A stretch of DNA of 64,000 nt from Stieleria maiorica (lineage in GTDB: Bacteria; Planctomycetota; Planctomycetia; Pirellulales; Pirellulaceae), in NCBI RefSeq assembly GCF_008035925.1, contig NZ_CP036264.1, forward strand, positions 7,225,641 through 7,289,640, in the 5' to 3' direction. The notes beneath the pieces are model-generated. The model had not been told where the DNA came from. It saw only the letters and a program-made list of their open reading frames with translations, and ran no database searches. Below, in pieces: positions 1-7,935 of this stretch; positions within the stretch are counted from its first letter, which is position 1, and every line of letters begins with the position of its first letter. Made by a program: the position numbers and the translations under genes.

Positions 1-395
1 TGATCGAACTGTCGCCGGCCCAGTTCGCATCCATCTCTCCGGCGGTCAACACGCTGGTCCGTCCCGCGGCAGAGGTTCCAAACCAACGCCAACCGGCGGC
101 GGTCCAACCGGCCGTGCCCGTCGAGACGAAGCCTGAAAAGAGCGCGAAGAAAGCGTCGCGATTCATCCCGGCGTCGTTGGCCGGGTTTCGGCTGCCGTTG
201 ATCGGGGCGAAAGCGAATCCGACCGAAGATCCGGCGATGGATCCCCGACAAGACGAACCCACGGTGGATCCAGCCTTCTCGGTCGATGAATTCCAACCCT
301 ACGACGCATCCACCGCAGCCTCGCCCACCGCCTCAACCGATCAGCAGGGCTCCGCGATGAAACGGTTCCTCGGCAAGTTTCCGAGATTGTGGTAA
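1..395 (+). CDS. 3' end of an unidentified CDS (partial)
   Basis: The reading frame is open from base 3, with no stop until 395, so this is the C-terminal part (about 130 residues) of a protein that begins outside the window. The visible part is hydrophilic and rich in Pro, Ala, Glu, Asp and Thr, with no membrane segment or recognisable motif, and looks like a disordered tail. It ends in a short basic stretch (KRFLGKFPRLW). An internal ATG/GTG at 114 is not needed because the frame continues upstream. It ends 77 bases before the likely start of the polysaccharide export gene and could belong to the same transcript. No function can be assigned. Confidence 0.55.
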   Translation, partial: IELSPAQFASISPAVNTLVRPAAEVPNQRQPAAVQPAVPVETKPEKSAKKASRFIPASLAGFRLPLIGAKANPTEDPAMDPRQDEPTVDPAFSVDEFQPYDASTAASPTASTDQQGSAMKRFLGKFPRLW

Positions 396-472
396 TGCGA
401 CGCCGTTCCAGGATCGCTCGCCGCGATCCAATCGATCACGCTCAATGTCATTCGTGTAAGCGAGATTTTGCC

Positions 473-1768
473 ATGCAGTCTCAATCATCCTCTCGACTGA
501 ACCTCGCTTCGGCGTGGATCGCCGCCGTCGCGATGGCCGGTTGCGTGTTCGCTTGCACGATCGCTTCGGCCCAAGTTGCCGTCTCTCCGCCGCCCAGTGC
601 CACAGCGGCCAGTGCCACAGCGGCCAGTGCCACAGCGCCCAGTGCCACAGCGGCTGGTGTCCCGGCGGCTGGCGGCGTCAGGATGCCGGAGACCGATTGT
701 GGATGTCGAAATGTTCCGGGTGGCTACCCCTGCAAAAGCGGATGTCCCAAGTGCATGATGGCGGTCGATTGTCAGGATCATTGCGGAGCGGAAGGGCGTT
801 GGCGTGACATGCAACCGATGCCGTTTGACGCCTATGGTCCGGGTGGCTACGCCGGTCCCTCGCGGTATGCGCATTTGGGCGAGTATCGCCTGCGGCCCGG
901 TGATCAGTTGCAAGTCATTTACCTGATCACGCGTCGTCAAGATCAAGGCGACTATCGGTTGGCCCCCGGTGACGAAGTGCTGATCGAATCGGTCGCCGAT
1001 CAGGATTTGCAACGTGGTACACTCGACCGCGGACTGGAGATCCAACCCGATGGGACGATCACGGTTCGGTTGCTAGGGCAGGTCCATGCCGCGGGACTGT
1101 CGATCAGTCAGCTCCGCGACGTGCTGGAACAGAAGTACAAGAAACTTTATGACGAACCGTCGATCGATGTCACGCCGGTTCGTACCAACCGTTTGGCCGA
1201 AGACATTCGAAACGCCGTGGGCGGTCAGAGCGGATTGCAACAACAGGCGCTCACGGTCACGGTGATGCCGGACGGAAAGATTCGGCTGCCCGGAATCGGT
1301 GGGTTGTGCGTTCAGGGGTTCTCGCTTCCGGAACTCAAGAAAGAGATCAACTTGCGCTATCGCGAATTGGTCGTCGGATTGGAAGCCGAACCGATCCTGA
1401 CGCAGCAAGCCAATCATTTCGTCTATGTGCTCGGTGAAGTCGCAACGCCGAACCGGATTCAATTGGAAGGACCGACCACGGTGCTCGGCGCGATCGCGCG
1501 TGCCGGCGGTCATCTGCCCGGCGGCAACATGCGGCAAGTCGTCGTGTTGCGACGGGCCGAGGATTGGCGACTGGTGTCCACGATGTTGGATTTGCAAGGG
1601 GCGGTGTTGGGCAAGCGGCCGACACCGGCCGACGAGATCTGGCTGCGAGACAGCGACGTGGTGATCGTGCCCCAACGTCCGATCGTGCGTCTGGACAATT
1701 GGATCGAACAGATCTTCACCCGCGGCATCTACGCCGCGATCCCACCGCTGAACATCGAAGTGCGGTAG
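473..1768 (+). CDS. Wza-like polysaccharide export lipoprotein with SLBB domains
   Basis: Predicted outer-membrane polysaccharide export protein of the Poly_export/SLBB family (Wza-like), 431 aa. The frame opens at 389, but the ATG at 473 is preferred because it places a signal peptide at the N terminus (AWIAAVAMAGC, a lipobox-like site at Cys24, followed by an ASA-Q type signal-peptidase site). A linker of four near-perfect 15-bp repeats (SATAA units) follows, then a cluster of seven cysteines within residues 76-104. The Poly_export domain starts around YRLRPGDQLQV and the related YRLAPGDEVLIE; the SLBB-type segments include ILTQQANHFVYVLGEV and the C-terminal half. Such proteins multimerise into the outer-membrane channel that works with a Wzc-type kinase; a Wzc homologue lies at 20365, about 18.6 kb away. 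The Cys cluster is not part of canonical Wza. Confidence 0.85.
   Translation: MQSQSSSRLNLASAWIAAVAMAGCVFACTIASAQVAVSPPPSATAASATAASATAPSATAAGVPAAGGVRMPETDCGCRNVPGGYPCKSGCPKCMMAVDCQDHCGAEGRWRDMQPMPFDAYGPGGYAGPSRYAHLGEYRLRPGDQLQVIYLITRRQDQGDYRLAPGDEVLIESVADQDLQRGTLDRGLEIQPDGTITVRLLGQVHAAGLSISQLRDVLEQKYKKLYDEPSIDVTPVRTNRLAEDIRNAVGGQSGLQQQALTVTVMPDGKIRLPGIGGLCVQGFSLPELKKEINLRYRELVVGLEAEPILTQQANHFVYVLGEVATPNRIQLEGPTTVLGAIARAGGHLPGGNMRQVVVLRRAEDWRLVSTMLDLQGAVLGKRPTPADEIWLRDSDVVIVPQRPIVRLDNWIEQIFTRGIYAAIPPLNIEVR
596..655 (+). repeat. 15-bp coding tandem repeat, 4 copies
   Basis: Four consecutive units of AGTGCCACAGCGGCC (starting at 596, 611, 626 and 641, with one or two substitutions) encode an Ser-Ala-Thr-Ala-Ala linker directly after the signal peptide of the export protein. 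The unit length is a multiple of three, so changes in copy number would keep the frame. Confidence 0.9.
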
Positions 1769-2110
1769 GGATGTCGTGTGGATAATGAACTTACGACAGC
1801 TCCCTTCTCCCCCGGCTTTGCGGGGGAGAAGGGTTGGGGATGAGGGGGCCGGCGGTCTGTCCAAAGCCACACAATGAGTCGCAGACGGCGCGGGTGTTCG
1901 GCCCCTCTGGCCAAGACAGACCGCGGTCATTGTCGTCGGGCGATCAAAATCGTTCGCGAGATCTGTTTGAGGGACATGTAGAGCCATGTCCTCGATTGCG
2001 ATCCCAACCTTTATTGCTCCATGCCCTCGGCATCGCATTGGACTGACGCGATCAACATCGTAAAACAAGCGGTGCACGAATTGAGCACTCGAAAGAAAAA
2101 GCGGACACAA
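1769..2110. other. Intergenic spacer with a perfect hairpin
   Basis: Non-coding stretch between the export gene and sthA. It holds a perfect 13-bp inverted repeat (1802-1814 and 1821-1833, arms CCCTTCTCCCCCG, 6-nt loop). The hairpin would be very stable but is not followed by a T tract, so it is more likely a dispersed palindromic repeat than a classical intrinsic terminator. The rest (1840-2110) shows no credible ORF; the frame open from 2021 is the non-coding lead-in of sthA. Confidence 0.7.
1802..1833. repeat. Perfect 13-bp inverted repeat (hairpin)
   Basis: Left arm 1802-1814 (CCCTTCTCCCCCG) and right arm 1821-1833 (CGGGGGAGAAGGG) are exact reverse complements with the loop GCTTTG. It lies 33 bp downstream of the export gene stop. 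No T run follows. It may act as a transcript-end stabiliser, or be a REP-like element. Confidence 0.8.
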
Positions 2111-3496
2111 ATGGTTGACACGGACTTCGATTATGACCTTTTCGTCATCGGGACCGGCCCGGGGGGCGAGGGGGCGGCGATGCAGGCTCGAAAAGGCGGT
2201 CTGCGGGTCGGAATCGCTGAACGATACCGTCAGATCGGTGGCGGATGCACGCACTGGGGGACGATTCCCAGCAAGGCCTTGCGGTACACGATCACCAACA
2301 CGATGAACGTATTGAAGAATCCGGTGTTTCGCGAATTGGGCATAAACACCAGTCCGACGATGGAACAATTGCGCCGGGGCACGGCGGAAATCATCGCCAA
2401 ACAGGTGACGATGCGTCAGTCGTTTTATGACCGCAACAGCGTCCCGATCCATTTCGGCCACGCGCGTTTCGTCGATGATCACACCGTCGCGATCGAGAAC
2501 GGCGAAACGATCCGCAGTAAGGCGTTCGTGATTTCGACCGGTGCGCGACCCTATCGGCCGCCGGAAGTCGATTTCGACCACCCGCGGATCTTCGACAGCG
2601 ACACGGTTTTGGGGCTCGCGGAGAAACCCAGTTCGATCACCATTTACGGCGCCGGAGTGGTCGGAACCGAATATGCCTCGATGTTTCGAAACATCGGCGT
2701 CAAGGTCAACCTGGTCAACACCCGTGGCAAGTTGCTGGAATTCTTGGACGATGAAATCGTCGACGCCTTGTCCTATCACTTGCGTGATCAAGGTGTCGTG
2801 ATTCGTCACAATGAAACGTTCGAACGCATCGAAGGCCACGACGATGGTGTCGTCTTGCACTTGCAAAGTGGCAAACAGATCAAGACAGACGTCCTGTTGT
2901 GGGCCAACGGACGCACGGGAAACACCGATGATCTGGGGCTGGAGAACATCGGCTTGGTGCCCAACGGACGTGGCCAATTGGAAGTCGACGATCAATTCCA
3001 AACCGCCAAGGAGCACATCTATGCCGTCGGCGACGTGATCGGCTATCCCTCGCTGGCCAGTGCCGCGTACACCCAAGGCCGCGCGGCCGGGATGCACGTC
3101 CTGGGGCGAAAAGATGGTAACTTGCGAGTCAATGATCTGCCGACGGGAATTTACACCAGCCCCGAAATCAGTTCCGTCGGCCAGACCGAACGGGAATTGA
3201 CCGAAGCCTGCGTGCCTTACGAAGTCGGCCAAAGTCAGTTCAAAAGCTTGGCCCGCGCCCAGATCATGGGGACCACCGTCGGGATGCTCAAGATCCTGTT
3301 CCATCGTGAAACGTTAAAGATCTTGGGCGTGCACTGCTTCGGCGCCAACGCGTCGGAAATCGTTCACATCGGCCAAGCGGTGATGGATTCGAACGACCTG
3401 AACCTGGAATACTTTATCGAAACGACGTTCAACTATCCGACGATGGCCGAAGCCTACCGCGTCGCGGCGCTGAACGGGTACAACCGGCTGTTTTGA
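2111..3496 (+). CDS. sthA: Soluble (Si-specific) NAD(P)+ transhydrogenase
   Basis: Flavoprotein that transfers reducing equivalents between NADPH and NAD+ in the cytoplasm, 461 aa, the usual length for SthA. The ATG at 2111 ([11 protein letters not shown]) is chosen over the longer frame from 2021 because the FAD-binding [10 protein letters not shown] motif (residues 14-23) then starts at the normal distance from the N terminus. The active-site region reads [16 protein letters not shown]: only one of the two redox cysteines of disulfide reductases is present, which is diagnostic for soluble transhydrogenases as opposed to dihydrolipoamide dehydrogenase. The NAD(P)-binding motif [13 protein letters not shown] and the C-terminal dimerisation domain ending [21 protein letters not shown] are intact. 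It appears to be transcribed alone, flanked by repeat-containing spacers. Confidence 0.95.
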   Translation: MVDTDFDYDLFVIGTGPGGEGAAMQARKGGLRVGIAERYRQIGGGCTHWGTIPSKALRYTITNTMNVLKNPVFRELGINTSPTMEQLRRGTAEIIAKQVTMRQSFYDRNSVPIHFGHARFVDDHTVAIENGETIRSKAFVISTGARPYRPPEVDFDHPRIFDSDTVLGLAEKPSSITIYGAGVVGTEYASMFRNIGVKVNLVNTRGKLLEFLDDEIVDALSYHLRDQGVVIRHNETFERIEGHDDGVVLHLQSGKQIKTDVLLWANGRTGNTDDLGLENIGLVPNGRGQLEVDDQFQTAKEHIYAVGDVIGYPSLASAAYTQGRAAGMHVLGRKDGNLRVNDLPTGIYTSPEISSVGQTERELTEACVPYEVGQSQFKSLARAQIMGTTVGMLKILFHRETLKILGVHCFGANASEIVHIGQAVMDSNDLNLEYFIETTFNYPTMAEAYRVAALNGYNRLF

Positions 3497-3535
3497 CGCA
3501 CCGGTGATGGTCGACGACCGCCGCTTCGGTTCCGG

Positions 3536-3615
3536 GTCGCGGAACTCGCCAAGAGTTTCGCACCGGCGTGGCGACGCCGCATGCGGGGGCCGAAAGCCTT
3601 GGCGGCTTCCGCTAC
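3536..3615. repeat. Dispersed palindromic repeat, copy 1
   Basis: Two 25-nt arms (3536-3560 and 3591-3615) match at 20 of 25 positions when one is reverse-complemented; the core is GCGGAACTCGCCAAGAGTTT. A second copy of the same element lies at 57681-57753, with one arm matching at 24 of 25 positions. This looks like a non-autonomous palindromic (REP/MITE-like) element. Confidence 0.85.
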
Positions 3616-3693
3616 GGGCGCGGAACCCGCAAACCGAATTGTGGTCGTCTGCTTGTGGTCTACCCTAGGCTCGGTTTCGGGTAAGACTGGACA

Positions 3694-3770
3694 GTCGCCG
3701 CATTCTCCGAACTCGGCGCACGCGATAAAGCGAAGCTTTGCCTCACGCCGAGTTCGGAGAACGCGGCGAC
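3694..3770. repeat. Palindromic repeat with 25-bp arms
   Basis: Left arm 3694-3718 (GTCGCCGCATTCTCC...GGCG) and right arm 3746-3770 are reverse complements with a single mismatch, separated by 27 nt (CACGCGATAAAGCGAAGC...). The sequence differs from the 3536 element. The spacer contains a smaller palindrome (AAAGCGAAGCTTTG). Confidence 0.85.
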
Positions 3771-3940
3771 CCGCGGCCAACGCCTAGCCCGATCGCGACT
3801 TGAGCGCATACAATGAACTCTCCGGCCGCGTTCAGGTGCTGCCGCCGGTGATCCGAGAGACGTCTGCCAATGGACTTTGAATGACCAGAACATCCGTTCC
3901 AGCGATGACGTCTTTGCCGCGTGGACGATCGCACCCGCCG

Positions 3941-5014
3941 ATGAGCGAGGTGGAAAACTCCGACGCAAGCGATCCGTATCATTCCGGGGGGAAACGCCGC
4001 GCCGTATTGGCCTGGCTGTTGATCGCCGCGCTGCTCGGGGGTGGGGGGCTGTTGATCGCGCTCTCCTCCGGAGCATTTCGGCGGGGTGTGGTCGCGGTGG
4101 AGAGCCCGACGCGTGGTGCGATTCCCGATCGTTACGACGCCGATCGGTCGATGTCGTATCTGCAACAATTGTGTGACCTCGGACCGCGACCGTCCGGCAG
4201 CGCCGCGATGGTACGTCAGCAGCGACTGTTAGAGGAGTTCTTCGGCCAGCGTGGTGCGACGGTGACTCGCCAGGTGTTTGAAACGCGCGATCCACGTGAC
4301 GGTTCGGCACTGACGATGGTCAATCTGATCGCGTCCTGGCATCCCGAACGCCCCAAACGTTTTCTGTTCTGTGCCCACTATGACACCCGCCCCTACCCGG
4401 ATCGGGATCGACACAATCCGCGGGGCGTGTTCATCGGAGCAAATGACGGGGCCAGCGGTACCGCGGGATTGATGGAATTGGCCAATCAGCTGGATGATCT
4501 GCCCCCTGATGTCGGCGTCGATCTGGTGTTGTTTGACGGCGAGGAGTATATCTGGCAGCGCGACGGTGGGCGGTACTTTATCGGTTCGACCTACTTTGCC
4601 GAACAATACAAGAACGATCCGCCGGCGGTGCCCTACACCGCCGGGGTCTTGTTTGACATGATCGGTGACAAAGAGTTGAAGCTGTACTATGAAGCCAACA
4701 GCATCCGCTACGCGAAGTCGGTGGCGCGATCGTTTTGGAAAAAGGCGGATCAACTGGGGGTCGAGGCCTTTGTGATGCGGACGCGTCACGACCTCCGCGA
4801 CGATCACTTGCCGCTGAACCAGATCGCCAGGATTCCGACGATCGATGTCATCGATTTCGACTACCCGCGTCCTGGGATCGGCGCTCCGTCGTATTGGCAT
4901 ACCGAGCAAGACGTGCCGGAAAACTGTAGCGGCCAGTCGATCGCGGCGGTCGTCTGGGTCGCGCACCAGTGGCTCGTCGCGCAAAGTTCTGCGACCACCG
5001 ATCCGACTCGATAG
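3941..5014 (+). CDS. Membrane-anchored M28 family peptidase / glutaminyl-cyclase-like
   Basis: Zinc-dependent M28 hydrolase, 357 aa from the ATG at 3941 (the frame opens at 3881). Residues 19-42 form one transmembrane anchor (RAVLAWLLIAALLGGGGLLIAL), so the catalytic domain should face the periplasm or outside. Family residues visible: the AHYDTRP motif (His146, Asp148), GANDGASGTAGLMEL (Asp169), the DGEE pair (Glu201/202), DMIGD, and the late His in YWHTEQD (His320). The D-E-H set and the N-terminal LCDLGPRPSGS segment resemble eukaryotic-type glutaminyl-peptide cyclotransferases as much as aminopeptidases, so the substrate is open. It is followed after 11 bases by a small membrane protein. 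Confidence 0.8.
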   Translation: MSEVENSDASDPYHSGGKRRAVLAWLLIAALLGGGGLLIALSSGAFRRGVVAVESPTRGAIPDRYDADRSMSYLQQLCDLGPRPSGSAAMVRQQRLLEEFFGQRGATVTRQVFETRDPRDGSALTMVNLIASWHPERPKRFLFCAHYDTRPYPDRDRHNPRGVFIGANDGASGTAGLMELANQLDDLPPDVGVDLVLFDGEEYIWQRDGGRYFIGSTYFAEQYKNDPPAVPYTAGVLFDMIGDKELKLYYEANSIRYAKSVARSFWKKADQLGVEAFVMRTRHDLRDDHLPLNQIARIPTIDVIDFDYPRPGIGAPSYWHTEQDVPENCSGQSIAAVVWVAHQWLVAQSSATTDPTR

Positions 5015-5025
5015 GAGTACTTGCG

Positions 5026-5379
5026 ATGTTCGCCGGAGGATTGTTGCTGGGCGTCACGTTGTTGTTTTTTGCGATCTGGCTGCAGTGGACCGAACACCAC
5101 GGTTGGCCTCACGACACGTTTGACGGCGACGATGACATCGAGTATCGCCGGCGACGCAAGAAGTCGCGTCTGTTGGTGAACGTCTTGATCGGGATTTGCG
5201 GTGCGTTGATCTTGGCGGCCACGTTTGCGGGTGTCGGCGTCGTCTATTTGGCGGCTTGGTCGATCGTCACGTTGACCTTGGTGGTGATCGTGATCCTTGC
5301 GGGTTTGGATGCGTTCCGAACGCACCGCCATCACCAAGATAAAATCCGCCGCATGCGAAAGCGGGCACTGGATGACTAG
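5026..5379 (+). CDS. Small membrane protein of unknown function
   Basis: 117 aa from the ATG at 5026, which has an AGGAG ribosome-binding site 8-9 bases upstream; the frame is open further upstream but overlaps the peptidase gene. Three hydrophobic segments are visible: MFAGGLLLGVTLLFFAIWL at the N terminus, then VNVLIGICGALILAATFAGVGVVYLAAW and IVTLTLVVIVILAGL, separated by a charged loop (EYRRRRKKSR). The C terminus is basic. No family was recognised. It is 12 bases upstream of the BatA-like gene and probably in one transcription unit with it. Confidence 0.7.
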   Translation: MFAGGLLLGVTLLFFAIWLQWTEHHGWPHDTFDGDDDIEYRRRRKKSRLLVNVLIGICGALILAATFAGVGVVYLAAWSIVTLTLVVIVILAGLDAFRTHRHHQDKIRRMRKRALDD

Positions 5380-5391
5380 CTGGACGGATCC

Positions 5392-7935
5392 GTGACCTTT
5401 GTAAATACCACCTTATTGATCGCGCTGGCCGCCGTCGGGATCCCGATCGCGTTGCACCTGATCGCGCGGAAAGAACCCAGGCAGGTGGTGTTTCCGTCGG
5501 TGCGGTTGCTGACACAGCGATTCGAAACCAACCGCAGCAAGGTCCGCGTGCGGCGCTGGTGGTTGTTGGCGTTACGCATCGCCGCCTTCGCCGTTCTCGC
5601 GCTCGCGTTGGCACGCCCGGTGATCGCCGGGACGCTCTCGATGACCTGGTCGACCATCGGGATCCTATCGCTCGCGGGGATCGCGTTATTGGCGATGGCT
5701 TCGGTCGCTGCGGGCAAGCCGAACCAAAAACACTTGGTCTGGGCGCTGTTGGGCGCTGCCGGATTCGTCCTGGTCGCCGCGCTTGGCTGGGCCGGCTACA
5801 CCCTGGCCAGCGGCACCAAACCCCAGATCGATGACGCGACGCCGGTTGCCTTGGCGATCGTCGTTGACAATGCACCTCTGTCGGCTTGGCGTTCGGCGGA
5901 GGAAACCCAACTGAACCGGCTCCGTGACGCCGCCAAGCAACTGATCTTGGCGGCCACCCGGGAAAGCCGCATCGCCGTCATTGATCGCTCGAGCGCCCCC
6001 GCCGCATTTTCGCTTGACGTGACCGGGGCATTGTCCAAGACCGACGCCCTACAGGCCCTGGAGGTCGTCCAGTCGCTGGAGTCGCGGGTCGAAGCGGCGG
6101 CCCGATTGCTGCAAACCAGCGAGATACCGTCACGGCAACTGGTGGTCTTAAGCGGATTGGCCGAGTCGAGTTTCTCCGCCGAGTCGCCGGAATCGTCGAT
6201 GGCCGCGCTGCTGGAGTCGTCGGACATTCGCGTGACCGTTTGGGACATGGGCGGCTACGTCGGTTCGAATCGATCTGTTTCGTTGCCGACACTTTCGGAT
6301 ACCTCTCCCGCCCCCGAAACATCGATTGCGGTCGCCGCCGTGTTGTCGCTCGGCGGCGTGGATGCGACTCTGGGAGGAACCGATGCCGAGGTTTCGGAGT
6401 CGGGGCAGGACAATGAACCAAGTCCATCAGCCACACCGTCGGGGCGATCGCTGAACGTCACCGCCGAATGTGTGTTGTATCCCAGCAGCCCCGCGATGCC
6501 GGTGGTGCGCGACGGAGAGATTGTTCGTCCCCCGGCCAAACCGGTCGACCGATTGAGTGTGACGTTGCAACCGGGCCGTGACGTGGAATTGCAGATGACG
6601 TTGCCGCCGCTTTCCGTCGGTTTGCACCACGGGGCGATCCGTTTGATCGGCGAGGATGCGTTGGCGATCGACGATGCGAGTTACTTTAGCGTCGCCGTGT
6701 TGCCGCCGAGTCGATTGTTGTTGATCGGCGATCAGGCGGAGGAAGCGGAGGAGATCGCCTGGGCAGTGTCGGCTCCGGCGCCGATCGACGACCCGTCATC
6801 ACAGTATGCGATCGAGCGGATCGGCTACGACGATCTGGCTGCATCACGAATGACAGATTTCGACGGCGTGATCTTGCTTGACCCGCCCGAGAGCGCGCTC
6901 GGTGAACCGGAACTGACTCGATACCGTGATCGGGGCGGCAGCGTGTTTGTGGCTGTCGGCGATCGGTTGGGACAAGGGCAGGTCGCCGTCGATGGTTGGC
7001 CACTGTTTCGTCGACGCTGGCGTGTTCCCGATCCGGGGACCTTTCTGGAAATCTCCGCCGTCTCGCATCCCGCATTGGTCACGCTGGCCAACACGCCCGG
7101 CGGGGTACCGTTTCAAGATTTCCGCATCCACCAGTACTGGCAGCTCGCATCCTCCAGCCGAACGCAGGTGTTGATGCGCTACGCCGGCACCGAGCATGCG
7201 GCGTTGGTCCAGTGGGCTTCGGAAGCAATTGGCAATGACCAGGGTTCCGCTGACCTGACATCGGGCACGCGAGCGGGGCGGATCCTGGTGCTGACCACTC
7301 CGATCCCAGCCATCGCGCCGCCATCGTCGACCTGGAACCAATTGTTTCAATCCGACGAGTATTGGCCGGCGTTTTCGTTGGTCCGCGACGTGACCCGTTA
7401 CGTGACCGGACGCAGCGCCGAATCCTGGACGACGCAGGTCGGTGCCCCGGTTTCGATCCCTATCCGTCATCAAGCCGCAACCGGAGCGGACGGAAACCCG
7501 CGCCGATTGCAATGGTTTCCACCGGTCGGGGCGACGCCGGTTCCGATCAATCTTCCCCCCGGCAACTCATCCGAAGGGGACCTGGCATCGCGAATCGTGG
7601 TCGGGCAACCGAAACACAGCGGCGTGCACTGGATTCGCGGCGACGAAACCGGACTCGGCTTCACCGCCAACTTGCAACGCGAGAAGTTGTCGACCACGCG
7701 TTTGGATTCCGACCGATTGGAACGCCTGTTTGGTCCCGATCAGTTGCGGCAAATCGATTCGCTCGAAGAGATGGATTGGACGGCCACCGATGGCACCCAA
7801 GTCGTTTCGTTGTGGTCCCCCATCATGCTGTTGGCGCTGCTGGTTTTCATGCTGGAACAGGTTTTGGGCAATCGCTTCTATCGTCGCTCTGCTGCGACAA
7901 CGTCCGGATCCGCGGTTCGGAGATCGGCGGCATGA
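5392..7935 (+). CDS. BatA-like membrane protein (aerotolerance N-terminal domain)
   Basis: 847 aa with a GTG start. The N terminus (MTFVNTTLLIALAAVGIPIALHLI then the PRQVVFPSVRLL motif and a second hydrophobic segment WWLLALRIAAFAVLALAL) is the double-transmembrane BatA/aerotolerance N-terminal domain; two more hydrophobic segments follow around residues 85-140. The large middle section is periplasmic, with a degenerate VWA-like fold (VALAIVVDNAPLSAW) lacking an obvious DxSxS metal site, and a second part resembling the glutamine-amidotransferase-like domain of planctomycete Bat proteins. A C-terminal helix (IMLLALLVFMLEQVL) re-anchors it. It overlaps the next gene by ATGA, so the two are translationally coupled and probably form a membrane complex; MoxR/DUF58 partners, usual for the system, are not in the window. 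Confidence 0.85.
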   Translation: MTFVNTTLLIALAAVGIPIALHLIARKEPRQVVFPSVRLLTQRFETNRSKVRVRRWWLLALRIAAFAVLALALARPVIAGTLSMTWSTIGILSLAGIALLAMASVAAGKPNQKHLVWALLGAAGFVLVAALGWAGYTLASGTKPQIDDATPVALAIVVDNAPLSAWRSAEETQLNRLRDAAKQLILAATRESRIAVIDRSSAPAAFSLDVTGALSKTDALQALEVVQSLESRVEAAARLLQTSEIPSRQLVVLSGLAESSFSAESPESSMAALLESSDIRVTVWDMGGYVGSNRSVSLPTLSDTSPAPETSIAVAAVLSLGGVDATLGGTDAEVSESGQDNEPSPSATPSGRSLNVTAECVLYPSSPAMPVVRDGEIVRPPAKPVDRLSVTLQPGRDVELQMTLPPLSVGLHHGAIRLIGEDALAIDDASYFSVAVLPPSRLLLIGDQAEEAEEIAWAVSAPAPIDDPSSQYAIERIGYDDLAASRMTDFDGVILLDPPESALGEPELTRYRDRGGSVFVAVGDRLGQGQVAVDGWPLFRRRWRVPDPGTFLEISAVSHPALVTLANTPGGVPFQDFRIHQYWQLASSSRTQVLMRYAGTEHAALVQWASEAIGNDQGSADLTSGTRAGRILVLTTPIPAIAPPSSTWNQLFQSDEYWPAFSLVRDVTRYVTGRSAESWTTQVGAPVSIPIRHQAATGADGNPRRLQWFPPVGATPVPINLPPGNSSEGDLASRIVVGQPKHSGVHWIRGDETGLGFTANLQREKLSTTRLDSDRLERLFGPDQLRQIDSLEEMDWTATDGTQVVSLWSPIMLLALLVFMLEQVLGNRFYRRSAATTSGSAVRRSAA

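Larger units (their letters stand above)
3497..3940. other. Intergenic spacer with two palindromic repeats
   Basis: No credible gene. It contains two separate palindromic repeats (3536-3615 and 3694-3770, listed individually). Short frames crossing it on both strands are created by these palindromes and show no coding character. From 3781 to 3940 nothing is recognised; the frame open from 3881 is upstream of the preferred start of the next gene. Confidence 0.6.

Noticed and set aside
1073..3304. 743-codon open frame on the minus strand
   Set aside because: It lies opposite the export gene and sthA, both with clear family motifs, and crosses the non-coding spacer. Its translation has no domain; it results from the GC-rich codon pattern of the opposite strand.
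3660..4310. 216-codon minus-strand frame opposite the M28 peptidase start
   Set aside because: Arg/Pro-rich translation typical of antisense frames, and it spans a palindrome; the plus-strand peptidase has clear catalytic motifs.
7362..7931. N-terminal extension of the VWA protein gene
   Set aside because: The extension overlaps the BatA-like gene over 570 bases and has no protein-like features; the ATG at 7932 in an ATGA overlap gives the expected membrane-spanning N terminus.
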